The position numbers and the translations under genes were made by a program. Below the pieces are notes generated by a model. It was given only the letters and a program-made list of their open reading frames with translations. It made no database searches and was not told where the DNA came from. A DNA stretch of 64,000 nucleotides. It comes from an uncultured Clostridia bacterium (GTDB taxonomy: Bacteria; Bacillota; Clostridia; UBA1381). Each line of letters starts with the position of its first letter. Position 1 is the stretch's first letter. The DNA lies in the NCBI GenBank assembly GCA_934454145.1, contig CAKSFT010000001.1:1-64000 (forward strand), read 5' to 3'. Shown here in pieces: positions 6,367 to 15,558 of the stretch.

Positions 6367-7125
6367 CTAAAATAATAAAACATTAAACTCGCGGTCATAG
6401 ATGTTGCCCACAACACCGTTTGTCCGCACATAAAATTCCAGTTTCTGCCCGACCTTTCTGAATCTCACATAGTCGCCGTCCCACAGGCTCACATAACCGC
6501 TGATTTTGCCTTCTTCCAGTGCTGTATACCCTGTGTATGTGACATTTTTGTATATAACATTGCCAAAGTTTGAAAACCCCGTGTCCAGTGTCAGCAACAC
6601 ATCATCTTGAGAAATCGGCGGACTGTAATGCAATGTAACAGGATATGATTTCGGCACCACAGCCGAGTTTGGCGCAAGCTTTGACACTGCATATGTGCGC
6701 TTGTCGGTGACAGTCCCATCCGCATTGATGTACGCCAAAAGCACATATCGGCTCTCGGGCAGTTCCGCCGCGGCGCATGGATAACAGCTGTTTTGGTTGA
6801 TATCCTCAAAAAGATATACATACACTTCCTTTTCAAGCGAGAGCTCTGCGCCCTCCGTGTCAATCACTATGCACTTTCCGTCCTCAAAAAAAGCAGTCCC
6901 CGGGCTTATTTTTATTTTTTCGTTTTCCACAGATACCAGACAGCTGTAGCTGTCAAAGTCCACCCCCTGCGTCGCCATCGCCGCTGTGACACCGTTCAGC
7001 GCCGCGATGAGGTTTCCGTCCGTGGGGCATACCGTGACGCCGCTTGTTGTCAGTCGGCTCACTGCCGCATTGATATCATCAACTCCATAGGTTTCATTGT
7101 CTGCAAAAGTATAAGTATAACCCAT
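6367..7125 (-). CDS. Tail-tip or receptor-binding accessory protein
   Basis: A 252-residue protein that starts only 2 bp after the tail Gp37-like gene. The N-terminal part (YTFADNETYGVDDINAAVSR) and a beta-rich middle (ISPGTAFFEDGKCIVIDTEG) resemble upper baseplate or tail-fibre base proteins that carry host-binding domains. The C-terminal 80 residues (VSLWDGDYVRFRKVGQKLEF) look like a small beta domain. No coiled-coil fibre or collagen repeat is present, so the adhesin, if this is it, is short. The function is inferred from its place between tail and lysis genes. Confidence 0.6.
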   Translation of the reverse strand: MGYTYTFADNETYGVDDINAAVSRLTTSGVTVCPTDGNLIAALNGVTAAMATQGVDFDSYSCLVSVENEKIKISPGTAFFEDGKCIVIDTEGAELSLEKEVYVYLFEDINQNSCYPCAAAELPESRYVLLAYINADGTVTDKRTYAVSKLAPNSAVVPKSYPVTLHYSPPISQDDVLLTLDTGFSNFGNVIYKNVTYTGYTALEEGKISGYVSLWDGDYVRFRKVGQKLEFYVRTNGVVGNIYDREFNVLLF

Positions 7126-7126
7126 G

Positions 7127-8164
7127 TTAATCCTCCTTTATCCTCATAAGAACAGGCTCTTCCCCATAGCCGCTCTCGTTGTTCCAAATGTTAATTCCTT
7201 CAATTTTGTATTTAAACTTTCTCTCAAAACTGCCGAAAGATACGGCGGCCTCCACGACATCACCCAAGGCATAGTCCTTTCCATAGCGTAGTTTTTTCAG
7301 GGTTCCCTGCACACTTTTCTCCGTTTTCTTTTTTTCCAACGAACTCTGCGCCTCCGAAACTCCGGCGCCGCTGAGCACAGCGTCCCAGTACAGCATGCCG
7401 GTGTTTCCGTCGTCAAAACCGACATACTTCCATGCAAACTCTCCGCTTTCTGTTGATGTCGTGTCCTCATACCAACCGCCGCAGGCATAATTTTCAATTT
7501 CTTCCGTATAACTCACATCATACATATTTCGGTTTATCTCTGACAGGATAATGCTTTTCTCTTCCCCTTCAAGAATATAAAAATCCCAGGTTTTCGCTTT
7601 TATGTTAAAGAATAGCTTGTGCCCTTTCCCCATCAGTTCCGCCAGGTCGCGGATTATGTCCTCAGCCGTGTTTGCGCTGTTGCGCCAAAAATGCCTGTTC
7701 AGTGCATCACATTCTGGCATTGTCATGATTTTAAATCCCGAAACCTTCTTCTTTTCGTCCACGGTTCCTTCGCTATAAGTCCCGTCTGCCCCGATTTGCG
7801 GCGGTTCCGTAAATGTGCGCTTCAATACATATTCTATAATTGCCGTCGGTTTCTGATAATTTTCCCCAAACACCTCACTGGTTTTAAAAGGAGGCATTGC
7901 ACGTTTTGATAACAGCCAATTAAGCGTTCTTCCGCATATAAGCAGCTCCCCGTCCGCGATTTTCCCGGTGCAAACCGCCTGGTTTTGCCCTTCAACGATA
8001 ATCATATAGGTGTTTTCAAGCAATATGTCCGATATACGGTCGCTCAGCCTGAAATGCCCCTCATATGTGCCTATTCCGTTATATTTCAGGCTCCATGCAG
8101 AAGAAATTATGTCGGTCATTATGCACAGCGGATTAAAATTAAAATCATATACTCTTATGTCCAT
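7127..8164 (-). CDS. Tail protein, Siphovirus ReqiPepy6 Gp37-like
   Basis: A 345-residue protein that begins MDIRVYDFNFNPLCIMTDII. The layout is that of Gp37-like tail hub proteins: an N-terminal beta domain containing SAWSLKYNGIGTYEGHFRLS, a middle with LNWLLSKRAMPPF, and a C-terminal beta domain (YGKDYALGDVVEAAVSF). Such proteins form the base of the siphovirus tail tip below the distal tail ring. The start codon overlaps the stop of the distal tail gene (TAATG), showing translational coupling. The family is assigned from recalled family features, without a search. Confidence 0.75.
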   Translation of the reverse strand: MDIRVYDFNFNPLCIMTDIISSAWSLKYNGIGTYEGHFRLSDRISDILLENTYMIIVEGQNQAVCTGKIADGELLICGRTLNWLLSKRAMPPFKTSEVFGENYQKPTAIIEYVLKRTFTEPPQIGADGTYSEGTVDEKKKVSGFKIMTMPECDALNRHFWRNSANTAEDIIRDLAELMGKGHKLFFNIKAKTWDFYILEGEEKSIILSEINRNMYDVSYTEEIENYACGGWYEDTTSTESGEFAWKYVGFDDGNTGMLYWDAVLSGAGVSEAQSSLEKKKTEKSVQGTLKKLRYGKDYALGDVVEAAVSFGSFERKFKYKIEGINIWNNESGYGEEPVLMRIKED

Positions 8165-9000
8165 TATATCACCATTCCCGTATAAAGATTCCGATATATT
8201 ACATATATTTCACAATTTCTGTCGCCTTCTGCCGCCGTCACATCAATGTAGTTTTGTCCGCATTCAAGGTATATGTCATACAGATAACTGTCCGGGTCAA
8301 GTGACGAGAATATGTTCCCCGACACACTGCTTGTGATTGTCCTCTCCGGTATGTCCACGGTGACAATCTCACCCTTCACCATGATGTGGTTCAGTATAAT
8401 CTTCTTCCCCGTGGTTTTGTTTTCAATTGTGATGCTCCCGTCCTCCGGCGCATCTGCAAGACATTCAATGCGGATAAGCGGCTCAGCCTTCACGTCGCCG
8501 CTGTTTTCCACATTTCCCCCGGCACTTCTTTTTGTAAACATCGCCGGCAAAACAGTTTCATTCGTTATCAGGTTCACTCTCGAATACACACCCTTAAAAA
8601 TATCGGTGCAATCGGTAAAATGCGGCATGTCACAGGTCATCTGTGCACAGAATCCCTTGTACATTCCGTTCTTTCTCGTCGTTTTAAACACCGTGTCGTT
8701 CACAGTTATCTGCCGTTTTGTTTTGCCGCAAGCAATTGTCAGCACCCCGGGGCTTGAAAACACTCTCATTGCATTTGCAATTTTTTCTTCGTTCTCTGCC
8801 CTTATGTCCCCCGACACGGTAATCACTCGCTGCCCGAATGCGGCACTGCTTTCCTCATAGCCGTCCTTCGTGCAGAATTTAATCAAAGAGCGTTCTCTCC
8901 CCTGGAGCTCTGTTCCTTCCACATCACATACACACAGCCCGTCATTGCCTTCCCCAAACATGTCAACCGTGCCGAATTTATTTTCAAATGTCATTTTCAT
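8164..9000 (-). CDS. Distal tail protein (Dit-like)
   Basis: A 278-residue protein. The N-terminal half has the Dit/phage-tail-family pattern: an early beta hairpin (MTFENKFGTVDMFGEG), then GYEESSAAFGQRVITVSGDI and the strand-rich SPGVLTIACGKTKRQITVND. The C-terminal half is a second beta domain. Dit hexamers join the tail tube to the adhesion device in siphoviruses of Gram-positive hosts. It overlaps the tape-measure gene by 4 bp (ATGA) and is followed directly by the Gp37-like gene, the usual order. Confidence 0.75.
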   Translation of the reverse strand: MKMTFENKFGTVDMFGEGNDGLCVCDVEGTELQGRERSLIKFCTKDGYEESSAAFGQRVITVSGDIRAENEEKIANAMRVFSSPGVLTIACGKTKRQITVNDTVFKTTRKNGMYKGFCAQMTCDMPHFTDCTDIFKGVYSRVNLITNETVLPAMFTKRSAGGNVENSGDVKAEPLIRIECLADAPEDGSITIENKTTGKKIILNHIMVKGEIVTVDIPERTITSSVSGNIFSSLDPDSYLYDIYLECGQNYIDVTAAEGDRNCEIYVIYRNLYTGMVI

Positions 9001-10373
9001 CTGCTTTCACCTACCAACATACGCTTCATAGTATCCTGCTTGTAAATTTCAAGGGCGGTGCCTTTCGCATTCTGACCCCCGTATATGTTATAATATGTGG
9101 AGTTTTGCACTGTTGTGTTCCCCACTGCACCGATGCTTGCCCCTGTCGGCATCAGCGCGCTCATTCCTTCTTCAATCTTGGTGCGTATACTGCCAAAAAC
9201 GCTGTCCATGGATTTTATAAATCCTTCGCCAAAGCCCATTGCCGCCGCCACGCCTTCGTCAAAGAAATTATCCGGAAGCTCGCCAAAATTTTCTTCCAGT
9301 GTTGAAATCATATCCTTTGCCATGTTCTCAACGTTTTTTTCATACGCCTCCATCGCCTCGTCGCTGTACAGGTTTTTCGAAATCACCGATGCAAGGTCTT
9401 GTTTCTGTGCCCATGTCGTGAGATACTCTTTCACATCATTCTTTGGAAGACTTTTCAGATAAGATGCAAAAGTCAACCCTTCCTCCACCGACATGTCCCC
9501 AACCAGCGCAAAAAAATCCTTTATGTACTGCCTGTTTTTTTCCAGCTCCTCGGCAGAAGCTTTTTCGCCCGCAACCGAGAATACATCATAAAGCATTTTC
9601 TTCGTTTCGGTGAGAGCATTGTTATAGTCGGTCAGCACATTTATGTCTTTCTGCATGTCGCCCAGAGTCCACCACGAGTAAGTGTTCCCTGTTGATGGGC
9701 TTGTAAAACTGTGCTCATTATAAAGATTGCCGTAATTTTTCAGCTTGCTCTCCATTTTTTTCTGGATTTTTTCAATTTCTTTATAACTTTGCTCAACCTG
9801 TTCTCCCATGTCGGAAAGCAAATTCAGAATTGCCTTTTTCTGTATCTTGGCAAGCTCCTCCGACATGTTTTTGCAGTATTTCAATATGTCAAGGGTATAT
9901 TCCTCCCACTCTTTGCTCCCGACGTCAAAATACTTGTCGCGGAATTCTCTCAGCTTTACATAATATTCCTGCTGTGATATGACCCCTGCGTCAAGGCTGT
10001 TTTTTATCTGTTGCAGCTCACGCTCACGCATTTCATTTCTTATTCTGTCCTCGTCCGTCATTTTTCTCAGGTCATTTGCCGCCGCTTGCCGCCGTATCTT
10101 ATAAATTTCGTTCTGGCGTTCCTGTTCTGTCTTTGCGGCGCTTTTCGAAAGGCTGATTAAATAATTTTTTTCCTCTTCCGAAAATTTCATCAGATTTGCA
10201 AAAGACGAATCCGCCACAGCCTCCATGCTGCTTATCCCGGAAAGTGCCCCTCCGGCGATTGCATCGTCAAGGGTTTTCAAAGCCTCTCCCGAAAAATTTG
10301 CCATGTCCTTCAGATTTTTCTTAAATTCGTCAGTTTCAAGCTTCACGTCAAATTTTATACTTCCGTCAGCCAT
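8997..10373 (-). CDS. Tail tape-measure protein, unusually short
   Basis: A 458-residue, mostly helical protein with extended coiled-coil segments (about 60-330, for example LSKSAAKTEQERQNEIYKIR and YKEIEKIQKKMESKLKNYG). A glycine/alanine-rich C-terminal part contains AAAMGFGEGFIKSMDSVFGS. Its position after the chaperone and before Dit is the tape-measure position. Tape-measure length sets tail length at about 0.15 nm per residue, so a tail of roughly 70 nm is predicted. Many siphoviruses have 800-2000 residues here. No peptidase or transglycosylase domain is visible. GAGGAGG lies 7 bp before the ATG. Confidence 0.82.
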   Translation of the reverse strand: MADGSIKFDVKLETDEFKKNLKDMANFSGEALKTLDDAIAGGALSGISSMEAVADSSFANLMKFSEEEKNYLISLSKSAAKTEQERQNEIYKIRRQAAANDLRKMTDEDRIRNEMRERELQQIKNSLDAGVISQQEYYVKLREFRDKYFDVGSKEWEEYTLDILKYCKNMSEELAKIQKKAILNLLSDMGEQVEQSYKEIEKIQKKMESKLKNYGNLYNEHSFTSPSTGNTYSWWTLGDMQKDINVLTDYNNALTETKKMLYDVFSVAGEKASAEELEKNRQYIKDFFALVGDMSVEEGLTFASYLKSLPKNDVKEYLTTWAQKQDLASVISKNLYSDEAMEAYEKNVENMAKDMISTLEENFGELPDNFFDEGVAAAMGFGEGFIKSMDSVFGSIRTKIEEGMSALMPTGASIGAVGNTTVQNSTYYNIYGGQNAKGTALEIYKQDTMKRMLVGESR

Positions 10374-10375
10374 TT

Positions 10376-10951
10376 TTACACCTCCTCATATATGTCGCTC
10401 AGTTGTGCTGCCAAATACCGTTCTTTTTCTTCCTCGCCTCTCTTGTCTTTCAGCCTGTACAGTTTTTTCATTTTCCGATAAAACTTCTTTTGTTCTTTGT
10501 CCTTTATGTCGCCAAGGTTGACGCTCCTATACCCCATGACCTTCACAATCTTGTTTTTCTCGTCCAGAGCCGCAAAAAGCTCGCGGAACTGCCGCCAATG
10601 TATATTGTCACTCCAAAGATTTATCCTATAGTCATGATAAAATGCAGCGGCAATCATTCCGGCGTCTTCCAAAAAGTCCACAACAGGCATCTCATTTTTT
10701 TCAGATACATTTTTTTCACTCTTTCCGCATGTATAAAACTCTACAACCCCTTCCATGGCTTTCTTCAGGGTTGGCGGCAGTTTCCTGCGATAGCATAGCC
10801 TCAAAATATTTTCACACTTTTCAAATATATTGATGTCGTTTCGCTGTATCGTTTCCCCAATCTGTATCCACACCCGAAAATCGGTATTGACGGCATATTC
10901 CGTGCCGTCAATACAAATTGATTCGGGAAGAGTATATCCCTCATTCATCAT
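10376..10951 (-). CDS. Tail assembly chaperone, bacteriophage Gp15 family
   Basis: A 191-residue protein beginning with LPESICIDGTEYAVNTDF and VWIQIGETIQRND, the signature opening of Gp15 family proteins, which sit between the tail-tube and tape-measure genes in Gram-positive siphoviruses. It has a middle with FYHDYRINLWSDNIHWRQFR and a basic C-terminus (KKFYRKMKKLYRLKDKRG). It likely keeps the tape measure soluble during tail assembly. The start overlaps the tail-tube stop (ATGATG). A second, frameshifted chaperone product is not needed here and none was seen. Confidence 0.8.
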   Translation of the reverse strand: MMNEGYTLPESICIDGTEYAVNTDFRVWIQIGETIQRNDINIFEKCENILRLCYRRKLPPTLKKAMEGVVEFYTCGKSEKNVSEKNEMPVVDFLEDAGMIAAAFYHDYRINLWSDNIHWRQFRELFAALDEKNKIVKVMGYRSVNLGDIKDKEQKKFYRKMKKLYRLKDKRGEEEKERYLAAQLSDIYEEV

Positions 10952-11436
10952 GCTTCACTGAAGGTGCAGGTCTGCCAGTTGTCGGTGCTTGCCGCTGTCC
11001 CCTTTGTGATGTCACCATTTGCCTTCAATGTTCCGGAATATGTATACGCATCTGTGTCATTCCCCTCGCTGTCCGGTATAATACTCCAGCTTCTGCAAAT
11101 TGCCGGGCACGCCCCGTCACTGTTCTTTTTTGTGAGGTCAACCAAAATTATACTCCTCACCGCATCAGAGCCCACCAGCTCGTCATCAGCCACCGAAATC
11201 ATGTCCTCATGCACATCATCGCCGGCAAATTTGTCAAAGCTGTAAGTGATTGACGGTGCATATCCCACAACATCGTTTCTCTCTGTCTTCTCGTCAATAT
11301 ACCTTCTCGAATACTCCACAGGATTCTTGTTCACCGACAATTCAGTGAATCCTCTCATTCTCTTATATTCCACATTTTCACCGTTCACCACGCCGTAAAA
11401 GGTGATTTTGTCGCTTCTTTTTGCAATTTTGTCCAT
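10948..11436 (-). CDS. Major tail tube protein
   Basis: A 162-residue protein placed just before the Gp15 chaperone. It has a beta-rich pattern (ITFYGVVNGENVEYKRMRGF, RDVVGYAPSITYSFDKFAGD-like strands) and ends with a small extra domain (AYTYSGTLKANGDI). Tube proteins of this size form stacked hexamers that make the siphovirus tail. No Ig-like domain is attached. The identity rests on order and size; sequence likeness is modest. Confidence 0.7.
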   Translation of the reverse strand: MDKIAKRSDKITFYGVVNGENVEYKRMRGFTELSVNKNPVEYSRRYIDEKTERNDVVGYAPSITYSFDKFAGDDVHEDMISVADDELVGSDAVRSIILVDLTKKNSDGACPAICRSWSIIPDSEGNDTDAYTYSGTLKANGDITKGTAASTDNWQTCTFSEA

Positions 11437-11479
11437 ATTGTTCCTCCGTTCCGCCGCACATCACGCGGCACAAATCTTC

Positions 11480-11890
11480 TTATATTTCTTCTGTATAAAC
11501 CAGCCTGCACTGCAAGTGATACCCAGCGCTTTGCACATCCTCCTCAAACATATACCCCGAAGCCGTAACCTCCAGAAACTGTGCGGTTTTTCCGTCCCCG
11601 ACATTGGGGAGCTCGTTATTTTTGTTTTTTTCTTCAATCCACGCCGCAAGCTTTTCATAAAAAGCCGCATTACCACAGTTTTTTCCCATGCCGTACCGTT
11701 CCCTGCCGGCAAGAATAAAGCAGTATTGTTTCAGAGTGCCGCCGCTTGCATATTTTTTCACAACAGGGTCACACGGCACAGTGTCTATGCTGTAGCATGC
11801 CGACTTGCTCCCCAAAAAGTCGACATCTACATTTTCTCCGGCAATCAAAGGACATTTGTTAAAGAAATCTGTCAGTGCATCAATAATCAT
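11480..11890 (-). CDS. Tail terminator (minor capsid 3-like)
   Basis: A 136-residue protein. Its opening (MIIDALTDFFNKCPLIAGEN) and YSIDTVPCDPVVKKYASGG resemble the Firmicutes phage minor capsid protein family that acts as tail terminator. It caps the tail tube and joins it to the head. It lies directly before the tube protein and 1 bp after the minor capsid 2-like gene, in the usual module order. Confidence 0.65.
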   Translation of the reverse strand: MIIDALTDFFNKCPLIAGENVDVDFLGSKSACYSIDTVPCDPVVKKYASGGTLKQYCFILAGRERYGMGKNCGNAAFYEKLAAWIEEKNKNNELPNVGDGKTAQFLEVTASGYMFEEDVQSAGYHLQCRLVYTEEI

Positions 11891-11891
11891 T

Positions 11892-12377
11892 TTATCTCAT
11901 TCCTTTCAAGCCCTTGCTCTTTGTCCCAAAAAATTTAAGCTGTGCATTTTTCGTCACCGGGGTATATATCCTCTGCCACAAAGGTATCGAAACATTTTTT
12001 CTCAAAGACGCGCCTGTGGTTTTTGCCCCGGCCGCCATTGCCGCATTCCGCAAAAGCTCATATTTGCTTGATGCTTTCATTCTTTCAAACCAATATGCCC
12101 CGCGCAGTCCGCCGCCCCGGCAGCGCAGCTTTTTTCCTTTTTTTGATACACCATAATACTGATACCTCGCATATGGAGAATTATAGCATACCTCTCCGCT
12201 CCCGATTCTTGTGCCCGTCCTTCCGCTTGCAATCAGCGCCCCTGTGTCCTTGGGGACAAATGCGGCACAGTACCCCAAAACATCACTGTCCAGCTTTCTC
12301 TGCACCGCTCCAAAATCAGAAATACCCCTCTCTCTCAAAAGCTTTTCGGGCAATTTCACACTAAAACTCACACTCAC
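11892..12377 (-). CDS. Minor capsid / HK97 gp10-like head-tail protein
   Basis: A 161-residue basic protein with the features of the minor capsid 2/HK97 gp10 group: an N-terminal KLPEKLLRERGISDFGAVQR helix, the strongly conserved-looking VPKDTGALIASGRTG, and then VCYNSPYARYQYYGVSK. The turn containing DTG-x-L followed by Y-x-x-Y-x-x-Y is the family hallmark. It is thought to act in head-tail joining. The C-terminus is lysine-rich. It overlaps no neighbour but is packed closely between them. Confidence 0.72.
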   Translation of the reverse strand: MSVSFSVKLPEKLLRERGISDFGAVQRKLDSDVLGYCAAFVPKDTGALIASGRTGTRIGSGEVCYNSPYARYQYYGVSKKGKKLRCRGGGLRGAYWFERMKASSKYELLRNAAMAAGAKTTGASLRKNVSIPLWQRIYTPVTKNAQLKFFGTKSKGLKGMR

Positions 12378-12388
12378 ATTTCTCCCCC

Positions 12389-12697
12389 CTACACAGCCTG
12401 TATCTTATAGTGATGCATGCGCCCCGTTCCGCGGCAATTTCTCGTCACGCCCAGGATAAGGTGGGAGTTTTCCGGAGGCACTGCCGCCTCCGAATATCCC
12501 AAAACAAATCTGTCCCCCGGTTCGATATCAGGCATATCATGCGTAAAAATCCGCACTAATACAGAGTCATTCCTCACCTGTCCTCCGCCCGAGGCATCGA
12601 TTTTTTCTTCAAAAAACACACAGGCTCTCACAAAATATCTCCTCACAAAGCGGTTTCCGTTGTCGTGATACAGAGTCACAGAATTATTAAAAATCAT
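12389..12697 (-). CDS. Probable head closure protein
   Basis: A 102-residue beta-rich protein (NSVTLYHDNGNRFVRRYFVR, VRIFTHDMPDIEPGDRFVLG). Small proteins of this type lie between the major capsid and the minor capsid proteins in many Clostridia phages and seem to serve as head stoppers. Motif support is weak, so the call leans on gene order. No separate head-tail adaptor gene is seen between it and the major capsid gene. Confidence 0.55.
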   Translation of the reverse strand: MIFNNSVTLYHDNGNRFVRRYFVRACVFFEEKIDASGGGQVRNDSVLVRIFTHDMPDIEPGDRFVLGYSEAAVPPENSHLILGVTRNCRGTGRMHHYKIQAV

Positions 12698-12712
12698 ATT
12701 CTCACCTTAAAA

Positions 12713-13729
12713 TCAAGCTTTAAATTTGGCCAAAACAACCTTGCCCGCGTTGGACAATACAACAGTGTAGAATTTGTCGACAGAAATGTCCGTGATTCTT
12801 TTCAGGCTCTGTCTTTGTGTTTCAACATTTGTGTCACGCTTAAGATAAATTGTCAAAGCAGGGGTTTCGTCCTCTGTCTGCTCTTCACCTTCAAGCTTGA
12901 CAATCGGGTTTATATAATACTTCCCTGCCGCAACAGCTGCGACAAGCTTCACCGTGTCGCCTGCCTTGACTCCGTCAAGACCTGTCACGTTGCTCAAAAG
13001 CACCTGTCCGCTTGCGGCTGTTCCGCTGCCTATCACGGTCAGCGCCCCCTCTTCGGAGGCAGAGCAGAATTCATAGTGTTCTTCAGCCGCTTCATTCAGC
13101 GGCACACGCTTAGACGGCACAATTCTCGTGTTTGCAATCATGCCTATTTCCCCGGAAACCATCAGATTTCCCGTATACTTTTCCGCCGAAATAAAGTCCG
13201 CGTCATGTCTTAATTTTGTCATCTGCTTGGGGTGTATAAACATGACTTTCTGTGTGTTTGCTTCCTCCTGGAATACATCAATAGCGTCAATGATGCCGTC
13301 ATAGCTTATGTTCTGTGCAGAACCGTCATAGCTCAGCTTTGCCGTCTGCAATGCATCCATTGCGTCAGCATCAACCTTCGAGGCAATCGCAAGTGCAAGC
13401 TGATTGTTTGTTTCCCCAATCGGGTTGCCATATCCCGACAAAACCGCCTCATCTGTCAGCTCCACAGCCTTCATTGCCTTTTTGATTGTTGCCTTCGTCG
13501 TTGTGGTCACAAGCTTTGTTGTGTCCACTTCCGCTCCTTCGCTCACGTCGTTCGCGTCACCGATATATGTATACTGCGGCACCAATACGGTGTCCCCCGG
13601 CACTCCCACAAGGCTATCATCAACCTTTGCAAAAGGAGCAACAACAATCTTTTTTGAAATTTTTGCCGAAATCATATCAGCCATAACGTTTGGGTTTACC
13701 AAATCACCTATTTTTGTAGTGTTCAACAT
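12713..13729 (-). CDS. Major capsid protein, N4-gp56 type
   Basis: A 338-residue protein with the N4-gp56-like major capsid pattern: TKIGDLVNPNVMADMISAKI at the start, then PGDTVLVPQYTYIGDANDVS, followed by VKKAMKA-like helices and VMFIHPKQMTKLRHDADF. It is the HK97-fold shell protein. There is no protease domain or delta domain, which agrees with the separate scaffold gene upstream and no maturation protease in the cluster. Residues 220-310 form a C-terminal insertion with DDE-rich strands that may decorate the capsid surface. Confidence 0.85.
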   Translation of the reverse strand: MLNTTKIGDLVNPNVMADMISAKISKKIVVAPFAKVDDSLVGVPGDTVLVPQYTYIGDANDVSEGAEVDTTKLVTTTTKATIKKAMKAVELTDEAVLSGYGNPIGETNNQLALAIASKVDADAMDALQTAKLSYDGSAQNISYDGIIDAIDVFQEEANTQKVMFIHPKQMTKLRHDADFISAEKYTGNLMVSGEIGMIANTRIVPSKRVPLNEAAEEHYEFCSASEEGALTVIGSGTAASGQVLLSNVTGLDGVKAGDTVKLVAAVAAGKYYINPIVKLEGEEQTEDETPALTIYLKRDTNVETQRQSLKRITDISVDKFYTVVLSNAGKVVLAKFKA

Positions 13730-13767
13730 AATAAAATCTTTCCTTTCTATTGCTTATGTGTTTTTGT

Positions 13768-14172
13768 TTACGCGTTTAAAAGCCTTTTATAAAGACCGGG
13801 ATTCTTTTTATAAAGTTCGGAACGTTCCTTATATCCCATTTTCTTAAACTTTTCAGCCGTAATCTTGTTTCCGGCTTTGGTTGAAGATACAATATGCGGC
13901 GCCTGCCCGTTTTTAAACAAAAACGGATATCGCCCCTTCATTTCCTCCAGTTTTTCCTCAAGCCCTTCAATTTTTCCGTCTGCAAGTTCCAGCCCTTCGG
14001 TGTCAAGAAGCTTCAAAATCAATTCAGCATCATATGGCTCAAAAGCCTGTACCGCCTCTTTCAAAACCTTGTCAAACTGTTCTTTCTGTCCTTCCTCGTC
14101 TGCCTTTTCCAGGATTTCAGCAATTATTTCCTCGTCCAGACCCAGCTCCCTCAAAAATTTCTCGTTAATCAT
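13768..14172 (-). CDS. Scaffold protein, GP20-like minor structural protein
   Basis: A 134-residue acidic helical protein: FLRELGLDEEIIAEILEKAD, then a coiled segment GKIEGLEEKLEEMKGRYPFL, and a basic tail ERSELYKKNPGLYKRLLNA. Acidic coiled proteins with a basic C-terminal hook directly before the major capsid gene are typical scaffolds. It is shorter than the usual 180-200 residues. The inferred role is shaping the procapsid and then leaving it. Confidence 0.72.
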   Translation of the reverse strand: MINEKFLRELGLDEEIIAEILEKADEEGQKEQFDKVLKEAVQAFEPYDAELILKLLDTEGLELADGKIEGLEEKLEEMKGRYPFLFKNGQAPHIVSSTKAGNKITAEKFKKMGYKERSELYKKNPGLYKRLLNA

Positions 14173-14214
14173 AAAATCATTCCTTTCATTTTTTCCCGGC
14201 AGTCCGGTCCGTAC

Positions 14215-15519
14215 TCACCTTTCGGTCAGCATTTCCCTTGCCGCCGCCTCCTCTTCTCCAAAATACCACATTCGGAACTCCCACGGTTTCATTATGCCCA
14301 TTTCCACCAGTTGTTTCTTTTCTTCAAATTCAAGTGTACGGTCTGCAATAATGCTGTCGTCAAAATCAAAACTTACATCATAGTCCCCCTCCGGCGCCAA
14401 TCCGTACACACTGCACCATACGTCCATCGCATATGCCAGCCTCAGCATGGATTCCTTCAGCGCACTTTGTATGTCTGTCACGGTTGCATAACTTCTCTGT
14501 TTTGATGCCCGTATTTCCTCCGCCGTTTTGTCTGTATACTGTACATCGGAAATTGTCCCATATGCAAGCCCGATGTTAAACTCAACCGCTCTCAGAATCC
14601 GGTTCAGACCGTCATTCAATTCCGTGTGCCTGATTGTCGGTGTCCAGTCCTTAAAGAGAGTGTCGTCCTCAGTGCTCAGCATGCGGTACAGTCTGGTGTC
14701 CGGTATAATCTTCCGTCCCAGTCTGTCCCTGGTGATTGCGGATTCGTCGATAAACAAGGCTCTTTTTCCGCTTTCATATTCCCACAAAAGCCTGGAATAT
14801 TGTATGTCTGCATCTTTAATCAAATCAACCGCCCTTGCATATACAGAAACTCCCAGCGGAGATTCGTTATCAAAAACATTGCTTACCGGCATCTTAAAGT
14901 ATGCAAAAAGCGGATTTCTGATTCCGTTTATTTCGGCATAATCCTTCAGGTCGCTCCATTCCTCCACATCACACAAAGGAATCTCTTTCCCAAGCTCAGA
15001 AACAGTGCTGCTTTTATAGGCCTTGTTTGTGATGACATATGTTTCGCCCAGCCTGTGCTCCTCGATTCTCGTAAACACCGTGTCACCGTGATAAACACGG
15101 TCGGCAAAGGCGGCGGCGGTGACGTTTCCGTCACCGTCAAAGGCTATAGGCATAAAATCCTCGGGTTGTATATAGTCGATATATATTTGCCCGTCCTTCG
15201 GATAAGGCTTCAATATGACAGAGCCTTTTGCGCACGCAGTTTCGGTAAACTGCCTTGCGCACACCGCCGCCTTCTGATACGCTTCGTCCAGAAATGCCGC
15301 GCGTTCTCCTCCCGTCACAGCGGTTTTCATTTCAATCGTGACAAGACGTGCAAGTTCTGCCGCCACCGCCGCCGGTATTCCCAGCCCTGTCACTTCTTCA
15401 TTCAGCCATGGCGCACGGTTTTCATACATCGCCGCCCACAGGGAAATTTTGTCATACATTTCGCCCACAGGTTCAGGCTTTTTCACGGTTTTTTTCATAT
15501 AACGTAAAATAGGATTCAT
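14215..15519 (-). CDS. Portal protein
   Basis: A 434-residue protein following the large terminase. The portal-family pattern is present: an N-terminal WLNEEVTGLGIPAAVAAELA, the middle VILKPYPKDGQIYIDYIQPE, then FAYFKMPVSNVFDNESPLGV, and the helix-rich stem NRILRAVEFNIGLAYGTISD. Portals form the dodecameric ring through which DNA enters. Its C-terminus is short compared with SPP1-type portals of about 500 residues, and no minor head protein follows. No frameshift or internal stop is seen. Confidence 0.85.
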   Translation of the reverse strand: MNPILRYMKKTVKKPEPVGEMYDKISLWAAMYENRAPWLNEEVTGLGIPAAVAAELARLVTIEMKTAVTGGERAAFLDEAYQKAAVCARQFTETACAKGSVILKPYPKDGQIYIDYIQPEDFMPIAFDGDGNVTAAAFADRVYHGDTVFTRIEEHRLGETYVITNKAYKSSTVSELGKEIPLCDVEEWSDLKDYAEINGIRNPLFAYFKMPVSNVFDNESPLGVSVYARAVDLIKDADIQYSRLLWEYESGKRALFIDESAITRDRLGRKIIPDTRLYRMLSTEDDTLFKDWTPTIRHTELNDGLNRILRAVEFNIGLAYGTISDVQYTDKTAEEIRASKQRSYATVTDIQSALKESMLRLAYAMDVWCSVYGLAPEGDYDVSFDFDDSIIADRTLEFEEKKQLVEMGIMKPWEFRMWYFGEEEAAAREMLTER

Positions 15520-15558
15520 ATTTTTATATTCTTTCCTTTCCGAAAATAATACATAAAC

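Noticed and set aside
5427..9977. Plus-strand open frames across the phage region
   Set aside because: They mirror the minus-strand genes in other frames, lack ribosome sites and show low-complexity, His/Phe/Ser-rich translations.
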